The notes under the pieces are model-generated. The model saw only the letters and a program-made list of their open reading frames with translations, did not search any database and was not told the origin of the DNA. The position numbers were made by a program, and so were the translations under genes. From contig JAUNQM010000112.1 in assembly GCA_030536165.1 (NCBI GenBank), positions 1 to 7,784 of the forward strand: DNA of 7,784 nt. The letters are read 5' to 3'. Position 1 is the stretch's first letter. Each line of letters opens with the position of its first letter. Positions 1-7,685 of this stretch are shown here, piece by piece. This stretch comes from Prevotellaceae bacterium. Its GTDB lineage: Bacteria; Bacteroidota; Bacteroidia; Bacteroidales; Bacteroidaceae.

Positions 1-3000
1 TTTGGTGCGAATGGGTCTGCCTTCTTTTCGTCGGAAGGTGCGGTGGTCTTTCGCTTGGTGAAGATGCTCATTGCGTCGGCTTCCTGCTGTTTTATCTCGT
101 CTATCTTGGCGGCTATTGCCCTTACGGTAGGTTCTGCTATGAGTTCTGACACGGTTATCTGCACATCTTCTCCCTGCTGTATAGCCATTGCCAGACGCAT
201 TGAGAGGAGTGATGTCATTCCCATACGAGTGAGGTTTGTGGTGATGCCGAACTGTTCTGTCTTGAGTATGTCGGCGACGATTGCCGTGAGTCTCTTTTCT
301 GTCTCGGTCTCAGGTGCAACGATGTCTTCGACCTGTACTGTTGGTGCTGGCAGTGCCTTTGTGTTGACTTTGCCGTTAGGAGTGAGCGGCATCTCGTCGA
401 GTTGCATGTATGCATCAGGCACCATATAATCGGTGAGTTGTGCTGCGAGGTATTGACGCAGGGCTTCTGTATCAATAGGGTTGTCGGCGGTGAAGTATGC
501 ACAGAGATGCTGTACACCAGCTATCTCCTTGACCTGTACGCTGACCATATTCATGCCTTGATAGTTTGCAATGAGGGTTTCTATCTCGCCTAACTCGATG
601 CGGAATCCACGCAGTTTAACCTGTGAGTCGATGCGTCCCATGTATTCGAGTTGCCATGAGGCGTTGTAGCGTACGAGGTCGCCAGTGTGGTACATCTTGC
701 GGCCTCCTCTATCTCCCCCCGAAGGGGAGTAGTTTGCGAATGGGCAGTCGGTGAACTTCTCTGCGGTGAGGTCGTCGCGTTTCCAGTATCCTTGTGACAT
801 CTGTACTCCGCTCATGCACAATTCGCCTACGACTCCTTGCGGCAAGAGTTTTCCATGCTTATCAACAACGTATGCGCTTTGGTTGTCGAGTGCACGGCCT
901 ATAGGGATGTTCTTGTATGCCTTGCCTGGTTCGATTTCGAAATATGTTGCGTCAACGGTGAATTCTGTTGGTCCGTATGTGTTGATTAGTCGGCAGTTGC
1001 ACGTTGGGGTTGCTGTCATCTTCTCGCCTCCGACTACGAGGTAATCGACAGGGAGGTCAGGGTATTGCTGAAGGAGCATCTGTCCGAGCTGGGTGGTGTA
1101 GCATCCACCTGTGATGCCGTTCTTGACGATGAAGTCGTGGAGGAGACTGATATCCTTGCGTGCTTCCTGCGGAACGATATAGAGTGTGCCGCCGACGATA
1201 AGCACAGGGTAAAGGTCTTCAATCGAGGCATCGAACGAGAACGATGAGTGGCAGCAGATGCGACTCTGGCTTGTGTGGTGCCATTCTTTTGCAATGAAGT
1301 GGATGAAGTTAGCCTTTGCACGGTGAGGTATCATCACGCCTTTAGGCTTACCTGTTGAGCCAGAGGTGTAGATCATATAAGCAAGACCGTCAGGGGTGGC
1401 AAGGTTTATTCGTTCTCGATTTATCGAATTATCGATATCTCGATTAATAGAATCCTCAATGAAGATGATATTCTTTGCTGTGAAGTCATCGCCTTGCGAA
1501 GTCTTCTCATTATATATATTGTGCGATGTTATGAGCACTTGGCTTTCGCTGTCGTCAAGCATATAGAGTAGGCGGTCGTTAGGGTAGTCGTAGTCTAACG
1601 GAACGTAAGCATAGCCTGCACGCTCAATGGCAAGTGCTGCAACGAGGAAGTCCTTCTCATAGCCAAGCATGATACTCATAAACGGACTGTTGCCAGGTTG
1701 TTGGTTTTTCTCACCTACGATTTCAAGGAGTTTATGGGCGAGAGTATTCGACAGGGCATCCAACTCGCCGTATGTGTAATGGCTGTCGCCTTCAGATACC
1801 GCAACGGCATCAGGAGTCTTGTCTGCCTGAGCAAGGAAGAGACTAACGAATGTGTCGTTAGGGTCATACGTCAGTTTCTCGCCTTGTGAATGGCGGATGA
1901 TGTCCTCTGCCTCAGCCTGTGAAACTAATGGCAGTTGGCTTATCTTAGTGTCGGTATTGTCAGCGATTGCTTCAAGCAGATGGCAGAAGAACTGTTTTAC
2001 TTGTGCTATTGTGGCGTATGAATACAGTCTGCCGTCATAGACAAACTGAATCTGAAGTTGTCCGTCCACGCCGTTGCTTACGCTAATATTCAAATCAGAG
2101 AAGTTTTCCTCGCCAGCCTCAATGATGGTGACTCCGTTAGCCTTTGCCATGTCCCAGAGAGAGTCGGACCCCTCATAGTTCTCGAATGCAATCTGCGACT
2201 GGAAGAGGTCGTTGCCGAGGTCTGAGGTCTGCTGTATCTCAGAGAGGGCACAATAGTCGTGAAGACTCGTCTCTGATGCTTGCTGCTGCAATGATTGCAA
2301 TACTTCGCCTATCGTGGTGTCCTTGTCGGTGCGTACCCTTACAGGAACGGTGTTGATGAACAGTCCTACAAGGTCTGCCACATCGCCGCGGTTACGACCA
2401 GAGACAACCTTGCCGAAGACTACGTCGTCGGTGCGGTTGTAAGTTTGAAGCACAAGTCCCCAAACCAGTTCTATGATAGTGTTGAGTGTTACTCCGTATG
2501 CGCTACCGGCACTCTTAAGCTTTTCTTCAAGTTCTGCTGATACGCTGACGCTTTGCTCCTCGCCAGAGTTGTCGGTAGTGTCATCGGCAGAATAAGGAAT
2601 GATAGCCTTCTCGCAATAGTCGCCGACTAAGTTCTTCCAATAGCCTAACGATGCCTTCTTGTCGAGGGCAAGAATGTTGCGGATAGCCTCTTCGTATCTT
2701 CCCTTGTCGGTGTATTCAGGCTGCGTGTTCATGTCTCCCTTTGTAGCCTCTGCCAGCAAAGTGAAGAAATCGGCAAAATATATAGCCAGGCACCAGCCAT
2801 CTACAATGATGTGATGAGTGCAGAATAGGATATGGCAACTGCTATCTGAAGTCTTCATGATGACAACTCGCAGCAATGGGTCGGTCTGGAGGTTGAAACC
2901 AGTGTGCAGTTCTTCATCGTGAATGCGCTTTGAAGCAGCCATGATGTCTGGCTCATTGGAGATGTCGATAAACTTCACCACAGGCTTACGGTCGGTGATG

Positions 3001-6000
3001 GCTTGCCACGGGTTGTCGATGCCGTTGTAAATGATAGATGTGCGGAACACCTCGTGCTTCGCCGCCAAACGGTCTAATGCATAATGCATCTGCTCTTCTG
3101 TTGGCAAGAAGTCTATTGCAAAACGGTTGAGGAGTACATACGAGGTAGTGCTTGGGTTCATCATATACTCAAGCAGCATGCCTTCCTGCATTGGCGAGAG
3201 AGGATAGATGCGCTCAATGCTCTCACCACGTGCAGCAAATTCGGCTGTGATGTTTTCAAACTGTTCGTCAGTCCATCCTGATGCTCCGAGGTCGGAGGCT
3301 GTAGTTTCAGGTTGTGCGACGGAAGTAGTATGAGTCACGATTTCCGCAAGTTCGTTGCAGAATACGGTGACCATTTCGTTTGCCTGCTGTTGCGTCCATG
3401 CCTTGCTGTCGTATGTGGCATCAATGTTCATTGTGTCGCCATGTACGGAGCAGTCAATCATAAACGAAGGACTTATCAAACCTTCAGTATTGACCATGCT
3501 GCCAGTTGACAGTTGTGTGTCTATGTTGAATATGGCATCGGTGGAAGCCTCAGTCAGTTCGCCTAAGTAGTTCAAGCCAAGCAACTCTTTGATGTCGGTG
3601 CGCAGGTTGCTGTCGCCTTCGGCTGATGAGATATATTGCAGGATGCCATATCCGAGTCCCTTGTTTGGCACATTGCGGAATGTCTCTTTTACGGTGCGAA
3701 GGTCGTGACGTATGTCACCGTTCAGATTCTCAACCACGACAGGGTACATAGACGTGAACCAGCCGACGGTGCGGTCTGTCACTAATGGTTCGTGGATAGG
3801 TTCACGACCGTGTCCCTCCATCAAGATGCTTGCGCTGTTGTTACCTGTGAGTCGGCGATAACTGCGCACGAGAGCCGTGACAAGCAGGTCGTTCTCGTTA
3901 GTGTTATATGCCGCGTGAGCATCGGTAAGCAGATGACGGATGGTGTCGTTGGTATAACTGGTATGCAGTTTTTGCATTTGCCCTGCTGCACCGTTGTTGC
4001 CACCCATAGGCAGCGCAGCCATTTTCTTCTGAACATTTTCCCAGTATGTTTTCTCTATGTTGAGAGCGTAGCTATCGCGGTAGCGCGTTATGGCTTCGGC
4101 ATAGTGCTTATAAGAATGTGTCTTCTTCGGGAGTGTGATGTCCTTACCTTCTGCCGCCATGATATAGGCGTTGTTAAGGTCTTCGGCAATGATGCGCCAC
4201 GATACACCATCTACGGCTAAGTGGTGGCATATCATCACAAGCACATCTTTATCTGGTGCGTGGAAGAGTGCAACCTTCAGCACAGGACCATCTTTGAGGC
4301 AGATTGTATTTTGCAGGGCATCAGCCTCGGCGGTAATGTCAGCCATTGACTCCACGTCTTTCTCGGTGAAGTCGTAGAGACGCGTATCGACATTATTTAT
4401 GTAGATGCGTGAACCTTCAGCCCTCATGCGCAACATGTCGTGATGCGTAGCCAAGGCTGCAATGGCAGCATGCAGTGCATCGGTGTTTATGCGAGTGATG
4501 CACTCGAATGCCACGCTTTGGTTGTAGTGCTCAGCATGAGGCAGGTTGAGGTTGAAGAAATAGTGGAGTATTGCTCCATTAGGTATTTCCCCCACTACGG
4601 TCTCTTGTGGAATATCTATCGTGGTTCCCATCTGTGCCAAGTCGGCGATGGCTCTTACGGTCTTGCCATTCATCACGTCGGCAACGGTCAGCGTGATTCC
4701 CTTCTGGCGCAAAAGGCTTACCAGACGGATAGACTTGATAGAGTCGCCTCCGAGGGAGAAGAAGTTGTCGAGAGCACCAATAGGAATTGCCACGCCGAGG
4801 ACATTGCTGAAACCTTCGGCAAGGGCTTGCTCTTTCTCTCCTACAGGCTCTACATACTCAACGGTATTCTTTATTTCAGGTGTTGGCAACAGGCGGCGGT
4901 TTATCTTGCCGTTAGGTGTCATCGGGAAGCTGTCGAGCTTCATGTAGGTGTCGGGCACCATATAATCGGCAAGTGATGATGCCTCAAGAGGCTTGCGGAT
5001 ATCATCGTCGGTCAAAGCGGCATTATCTGTCAGCGTATAGTACAGAATCAAGTGTTCCGACCCCATCACTTTCTTAACTTCGGCAACAGCCTGAAGTATG
5101 CCCTCAATTTGCAGTGTCTTATTCTCAATCTCACCCAGTTCGATGCGGAAGCCACGCAGCTTAACCTGGAAGTCGATGCGCCCGATATATTCCAAGTCGC
5201 CTTGTTCGTTCCATCGGCAGAGGTCGCCAGTGTGGTACATCATAACCTTGCGTCCCCAGCGGTCTTCGCTAATAAACGGACATTCAACAAACGACTGTGC
5301 GGTGCGTTCAGGCAATTGCCAGTAACCTCGACCCACCTGCACACCAGCTATGCAGAGTTCGCCAATCATACCGATAGGAAGAAGCTGGCCTGATGTGTTG
5401 ACGATGAAATTCCAAGTGTTGGCAACAGGTTTGCCGATAGGTATGTTTTCGATACGCTTGCCTGGCGGTATGCAGTAGTATGACGTGTCGTCGGTACATT
5501 CCGTTGGACCATAGACATTGATTATCTCAACGTGGTCGCTATATACGCCGTCAAGTTTTTCACCTCCAGCGGTGATGAATCTTACAGGCAGGTCGTCGTA
5601 TGTGTTCAGCAACAGCGCAGCAATGGCAGTAGAGTAACCGCCACCAGTAATCTTATGCTGGAAGAGGAAATCTCGTATAGCTGCAAGGTCTTTCCTTATT
5701 TCAGTCGGCATGATATGGAATGAACCGCCAAGGGTAAGGATGGCGTACATATCCTCGATGTGTGCATCGAATGAGAATGAACGGTGCCCTTCGATACGGT
5801 CGTCAGCCGTAAGCCTCTCCATGTCGATCACCACATTGATGAAGTTCCAGAGTCCTTCCTGATGTAGTATTGCCCCCTTTGGTTTGCCTGTTGAACCTGA
5901 AGTATAAATCATATACGCAAGGTTCTTCGGTGTTGTGAGGTTTATTGGTGTCGATGGCAAACTATCATCGCTGAAGTCAATGTCGTCGATGTATAATACC

Positions 6001-7685
6001 TTTGCTTCTCCCACATTGAAATCTCCTTCGGCTTGCTTTGCTGCAAGAACGTCGTGCGTTGTGACGATAACCTTCGACTGCGAGTTCTCTATCATGTAGA
6101 TGAGACGCTCGTTAGGGTATTCAAAATCAAGTGGAGTATATGCAGCGCCTGCTTTATGTATGGCAAGCACCGCCAGAGGGAATTCCTTCTTCCTGTCGAG
6201 CATCACACAGACGAAACTGTTAGGCTCGACTCCGTTTTCAATCAACATGTGTGAGAGGACATTCGAGTTGCGGTCAAGTTCCGCGTATGTAAACTGGCTC
6301 CATGCATCAACTACGGCAGGTGCATCTGGACAGAGTTTTGCACGCTCGATGAAAACTTCTGCAAAGGTCTTTGTTATATCTACATCAAGATGCTTGCCTG
6401 CCGACACTTCCATTATCTTGTCCGTTTCTTCAGTGCTCAGAATTGAAACCTTGTCTATTTGTCCGTCAAGGTTCTTCATCATGTCAAGCAGCGCATTCTT
6501 TATTGCATCGGCAAGCATACGCATGGTTTTGCGACTGTTGCGAGCCTCGCTCGACTCCATACGTATCTCGTACTGGTCTTGATACAGGAAGATGAAGGCT
6601 GTGAGGTCGTTGATTACGTCGCCACGGTCTGGCTGAATGCCAGGGAATGCCTTGTCATCGAAGTGTAGCGTTTCGTCCATGCCTTGAATTGCCTGGAAAT
6701 TGAAACTGATGCCAGGTGTCATACCGAGGTCGGAACACAGGTGATTGAAAGGATAGACCATGTTACGGATTGTTGACATCAGTTCGCGACGGAAACTCAT
6801 GATGTAGTCGCGTACCGTCATTCCCGGCAATATCTCAGAGAGAATAGGCACTGAACGTACATACATACCGTATGCCGTACGCAGACGTTTGTCTATACGT
6901 CCGTGATTTACTGTGGTATATGCTATCTTGTTTTCCCCTAAGACTACCGACACAGCATAGCTGAATGCTGCCTGGAACAAAAGATTTACGGCAATGCCAT
7001 TCTCTTTGCACCAGTTGTCAACCATTTCGATAGGCAGGTAGGCTCTCTCGCGAATCATCTTGCCTACAGGGTTGCTGACATCCGCCGACAGAGTTGCGAA
7101 GTCCATTCCAGCAAACTTCTCGGCATAGTTCTGCTTTGCCTTGTTGTATTGCTCTGTGCCGAATGAAGCCTGCTCGTCAATCACAGCCTCTATCATGCCG
7201 TACGACAAGTCTCCTAAGTCTTCGCCAGCGTATGTACGTGGGAAATCCATCGTGGTGAAGATAGGGGTGTAGGTCATACCGTCACTTACCAGATGGTACA
7301 TGTCAAACAGGATGTAGTAGCCTTTTTCCGTATCAATAAGTTCCGAACGGAAAAGACTTTCCTTGCCGAAGATATCGAAAGGGCGTACAAAACCGTTGTT
7401 TATGTAATCCAGACATTCCTTTTCGCTCATCTTCTTGCGTTCCACCTTGAAGCGGATGTCTGGGTTGAAATACTGACGGGCATTACCCTCATCATCTATC
7501 ATAAACGAAAGGTGAAGTTCGCGACGCTTTTCAAATATCGTCATAATGGTCTGCTCTAACTTATCAGCATCCACATCCTTTCCAAGAAATGCATACGATG
7601 GCAGGTTGTACTGCATGACGTTAGGATATTTGATAGTGTCGAGAAAGACACCCATCTGGGATTGTAATAGAGGATAGGTCTTCAT
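1..7685 (-). CDS. Nonribosomal peptide synthetase, C-A-T-E-C-A-T, 3' end beyond the window
   Basis: This is a multimodular cytoplasmic enzyme that assembles a short peptide on carrier domains without ribosomes. It needs a phosphopantetheinyl transferase supplied in trans. The protein begins MKTYPLLQSQMGVF and reads open for 2,561 codons to the window edge. Approximate domain order by residue: C1 1-425, A1 438-945, T1 950-1018, E 1024-1450, C2 1487-1915, A2 1940-2455, T2 2460-2525, then a Lys/Pro-rich linker (with TKRKTTAPSDEKK) that is cut off. Both A domains keep YTSGSTGKPKG, YGPTE, YHTGD and PNGK; E has HHLAVDG and EGHGRE; C2 has HHIIVDG. The ATG at 7685 is the first start after an in-frame TAA at 7701-7703, and the condensation motif follows at once, so the start is well bounded. 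The predicted product core is X-(D-aa1)-aa2, with release or extension encoded downstream. The actual product is unknown. No upstream gene is visible, so I cannot say whether the gene is in an operon. Confidence 0.97.
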   Translation of the reverse strand, partial: MKTYPLLQSQMGVFLDTIKYPNVMQYNLPSYAFLGKDVDADKLEQTIMTIFEKRRELHLSFMIDDEGNARQYFNPDIRFKVERKKMSEKECLDYINNGFVRPFDIFGKESLFRSELIDTEKGYYILFDMYHLVSDGMTYTPIFTTMDFPRTYAGEDLGDLSYGMIEAVIDEQASFGTEQYNKAKQNYAEKFAGMDFATLSADVSNPVGKMIRERAYLPIEMVDNWCKENGIAVNLLFQAAFSYAVSVVLGENKIAYTTVNHGRIDKRLRTAYGMYVRSVPILSEILPGMTVRDYIMSFRRELMSTIRNMVYPFNHLCSDLGMTPGISFNFQAIQGMDETLHFDDKAFPGIQPDRGDVINDLTAFIFLYQDQYEIRMESSEARNSRKTMRMLADAIKNALLDMMKNLDGQIDKVSILSTEETDKIMEVSAGKHLDVDITKTFAEVFIERAKLCPDAPAVVDAWSQFTYAELDRNSNVLSHMLIENGVEPNSFVCVMLDRKKEFPLAVLAIHKAGAAYTPLDFEYPNERLIYMIENSQSKVIVTTHDVLAAKQAEGDFNVGEAKVLYIDDIDFSDDSLPSTPINLTTPKNLAYMIYTSGSTGKPKGAILHQEGLWNFINVVIDMERLTADDRIEGHRSFSFDAHIEDMYAILTLGGSFHIMPTEIRKDLAAIRDFLFQHKITGGGYSTAIAALLLNTYDDLPVRFITAGGEKLDGVYSDHVEIINVYGPTECTDDTSYYCIPPGKRIENIPIGKPVANTWNFIVNTSGQLLPIGMIGELCIAGVQVGRGYWQLPERTAQSFVECPFISEDRWGRKVMMYHTGDLCRWNEQGDLEYIGRIDFQVKLRGFRIELGEIENKTLQIEGILQAVAEVKKVMGSEHLILYYTLTDNAALTDDDIRKPLEASSLADYMVPDTYMKLDSFPMTPNGKINRRLLPTPEIKNTVEYVEPVGEKEQALAEGFSNVLGVAIPIGALDNFFSLGGDSIKSIRLVSLLRQKGITLTVADVMNGKTVRAIADLAQMGTTIDIPQETVVGEIPNGAILHYFFNLNLPHAEHYNQSVAFECITRINTDALHAAIAALATHHDMLRMRAEGSRIYINNVDTRLYDFTEKDVESMADITAEADALQNTICLKDGPVLKVALFHAPDKDVLVMICHHLAVDGVSWRIIAEDLNNAYIMAAEGKDITLPKKTHSYKHYAEAITRYRDSYALNIEKTYWENVQKKMAALPMGGNNGAAGQMQKLHTSYTNDTIRHLLTDAHAAYNTNENDLLVTALVRSYRRLTGNNSASILMEGHGREPIHEPLVTDRTVGWFTSMYPVVVENLNGDIRHDLRTVKETFRNVPNKGLGYGILQYISSAEGDSNLRTDIKELLGLNYLGELTEASTDAIFNIDTQLSTGSMVNTEGLISPSFMIDCSVHGDTMNIDATYDSKAWTQQQANEMVTVFCNELAEIVTHTTSVAQPETTASDLGASGWTDEQFENITAEFAARGESIERIYPLSPMQEGMLLEYMMNPSTTSYVLLNRFAIDFLPTEEQMHYALDRLAAKHEVFRTSIIYNGIDNPWQAITDRKPVVKFIDISNEPDIMAASKRIHDEELHTGFNLQTDPLLRVVIMKTSDSSCHILFCTHHIIVDGWCLAIYFADFFTLLAEATKGDMNTQPEYTDKGRYEEAIRNILALDKKASLGYWKNLVGDYCEKAIIPYSADDTTDNSGEEQSVSVSAELEEKLKSAGSAYGVTLNTIIELVWGLVLQTYNRTDDVVFGKVVSGRNRGDVADLVGLFINTVPVRVRTDKDTTIGEVLQSLQQQASETSLHDYCALSEIQQTSDLGNDLFQSQIAFENYEGSDSLWDMAKANGVTIIEAGEENFSDLNISVSNGVDGQLQIQFVYDGRLYSYATIAQVKQFFCHLLEAIADNTDTKISQLPLVSQAEAEDIIRHSQGEKLTYDPNDTFVSLFLAQADKTPDAVAVSEGDSHYTYGELDALSNTLAHKLLEIVGEKNQQPGNSPFMSIMLGYEKDFLVAALAIERAGYAYVPLDYDYPNDRLLYMLDDSESQVLITSHNIYNEKTSQGDDFTAKNIIFIEDSINRDIDNSINRERINLATPDGLAYMIYTSGSTGKPKGVMIPHRAKANFIHFIAKEWHHTSQSRICCHSSFSFDASIEDLYPVLIVGGTLYIVPQEARKDISLLHDFIVKNGITGGCYTTQLGQMLLQQYPDLPVDYLVVGGEKMTATPTCNCRLINTYGPTEFTVDATYFEIEPGKAYKNIPIGRALDNQSAYVVDKHGKLLPQGVVGELCMSGVQMSQGYWKRDDLTAEKFTDCPFANYSPSGGDRGGRKMYHTGDLVRYNASWQLEYMGRIDSQVKLRGFRIELGEIETLIANYQGMNMVSVQVKEIAGVQHLCAYFTADNPIDTEALRQYLAAQLTDYMVPDAYMQLDEMPLTPNGKVNTKALPAPTVQVEDIVAPETETEKRLTAIVADILKTEQFGITTNLTRMGMTSLLSMRLAMAIQQGEDVQITVSELIAEPTVRAIAAKIDEIKQQEADAMSIFTKRKTTAPSDEKKADPFAP
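111..308 (-). other. T2: peptidyl carrier domain of module 2 with atypical core motif
   Basis: Residues about 2460-2525 form a carrier domain. It begins at TETEKRLTAIVADIL and its core reads LTRMGMTSLLSMRLA, with S2492 as the expected phosphopantetheine Ser. The usual LGG(D/H)S is replaced by MGMTS, so only the first Gly and the Ser are kept. The following helix (VTVSELIAEPTVRAIAAKI) is typical of carriers. After it comes a charged, Lys/Pro-rich stretch of about 25 residues that runs out of the window. It looks like an interdomain linker leading to an unseen domain, or less likely a C-terminal tail. Confidence 0.85.
713..729. repeat. C/G-rich hairpin in a loop of A2
   Basis: CTCCCC at 713-718 is a perfect inverted repeat of GGGGAG at 724-729, with a five-base loop. 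In the coding direction the loop is TTCGG, so an RNA hairpin with a UUCG-like loop can form. It is followed by a purine-rich GATAGAGGAGG stretch. It encodes the SPSGGDRGG part of the loop before YHTGD in A2, where A1 has a shorter, unrelated ISEDRWGRK. It resembles a small intergenic palindromic repeat that landed in frame. Confidence 0.55.
1411..1452. repeat. 8-bp-period CGA repeat inside the A2 coding sequence
   Basis: CG dinucleotides lie at 1417, 1425, 1433 and 1441, exactly 8 bp apart, in an AT-rich stretch (CGATTTAT, CGAATTAT, CGATATCT, CGATTAAT) unlike the surrounding GC-richer coding DNA. It is the same kind of repeat as upstream of the gene. On the minus strand it is read as SINRDIDNSINRER, a small peptide repeat in the loop just before the A3 phosphate-binding motif of A2. 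Three 8-bp units equal 24 bp, or eight codons, so the peptide repeats with that period and the frame is kept. Confidence 0.7.
1941..3227 (-). other. C2: condensation domain of module 2, D-accepting type
   Basis: Residues about 1487-1915 form a condensation domain that makes the peptide bond between the chain on T1 and the amino acid on T2. The motifs are YPLSPMQEGMLLEYM near 1493, KHEVFRT, HHIIVDGW (H1624, catalytic H1625, D1629, G1630) and SGRNRG followed by LVGLFINTVPVRV. The LSPMQEGML opening and the position just after an E domain both fit the DCL subtype, which takes a D-configured donor and an L-configured acceptor. Confidence 0.92.
3336..4616 (-). other. E: epimerization domain of module 1
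   Basis: Residues about 1024-1450 form an epimerization domain that interconverts L- and D-forms of the aminoacyl or peptidyl group on T1. Family-specific motifs appear in order: an N-terminal FFNLNLPHAEHYNQS segment, HHLAVDGVSW (1154-1163, catalytic second His 1155), EGHGRE (from E1290, the conserved Glu), TVGWFTSMYPV near 1310, PNKGLGYGILQY near 1349 and NYLGE near 1372. This set distinguishes it from an ordinary condensation domain. All key residues are present, so it should be active and give a D-configured first residue. Confidence 0.93.
4632..4838 (-). other. T1: peptidyl carrier domain of module 1
   Basis: Residues about 950-1018 form a thiolation domain. The phosphopantetheine attachment Ser is S982 in the motif DNFFSLGGDSIKSIRL. 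The GGDSI form, rather than GGHSL, is the form known for carriers that sit directly before an epimerization domain, and here an E domain does follow. Confidence 0.94.
4851..6374 (-). other. A1: adenylation domain of module 1
   Basis: Residues about 438-945 form an AMP-binding adenylation domain that activates the first amino acid with ATP and passes it to T1. Visible core motifs are YTSGSTGKPKG (594-604, phosphate-binding loop), FDAHIED (D640 is the conserved Asp that holds the substrate amino group), VYGPTECTDD (724-733), GELCIAGVQVGRGYW, YHTGDL (817-822), KLRGFRIELGEIE and PNGK with the catalytic Lys at 927. Aligned by eye to the GrsA pocket, the specificity residues are D640, A641, E644, G683, I704, A706, V724, D732, D733 and K927. 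I do not recognise this code. The three acidic positions besides D640 would suit a polar or basic substrate, which is inference only. Confidence 0.93.
6411..7685 (-). other. C1: N-terminal condensation domain of the NRPS
   Basis: Residues 1 to about 425 form a condensation domain that would acylate the residue on T1. The first core motif is YPLLQSQMG near residue 4. The active-site motif is Y130-H131-L-V-S-D135-G136: the catalytic second His, Asp and Gly of HHxxxDG are present, but the first His is Tyr. A further match to the late core motif is YGMYVRSVPI, in the place where many C domains have GxFVNTxPx. Because the protein starts with this domain, it is either a starter C domain that loads a fatty acyl or similar group, or it accepts a chain from another synthetase in trans. 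I cannot separate these two by eye. No recognisable docking segment precedes it. Confidence 0.85.

Larger units (their letters stand above)
321..1868 (-). other. A2: adenylation domain of module 2, with two repeat-derived loops
   Basis: Residues about 1940-2455 form the second adenylation domain. The motifs are YTSGSTGKPKG (2106-2116), FDASIED (D2152), TYGPTEFTVD (2236-2245), GELCMSGVQMSQGYW, YHTGDL (from Y2332), KLRGFRIELGEIE and PNGK (K2439). The pocket read by eye is D2152, A2153, E2156, C2195, V2217, G2219, T2236, V2244, D2245 and K2439. This loosely resembles the DAES-I-GS pattern I recall for lysine-activating domains, so a basic substrate is possible but unproven. Compared with A1 there is net extra length in three loops: GEKNQQPGN, SINRDIDNSINRER before the A3 motif, and NYSPSGGDRGG before YHTGD. 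The last two coincide with repeat-like DNA. Confidence 0.93.

Noticed and set aside
713..729. Intrinsic transcription terminator
   Set aside because: The hairpin is short, has no following T-tract on the coding strand, and sits in the middle of an open gene whose domains continue past it.
702..731. Frameshift or sequencing error at the C-run (715-720)
   Set aside because: The frame is the same on both sides: CPFANY before and RKMYHTGD after both match the A1 domain, so the run keeps phase.
1411..1452. CRISPR array
   Set aside because: The units are only 8 bp and degenerate, with no separate spacers. The stretch is translated within an intact gene.
4440..4976. A 178-codon open frame on the plus strand, and many shorter ones on both strands
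   Set aside because: All lie over the NRPS reading frame, which shows continuous family motifs on the minus strand. Their translations show no recognisable domain and are Ser/Cys/His-rich in the way antisense readings often are.
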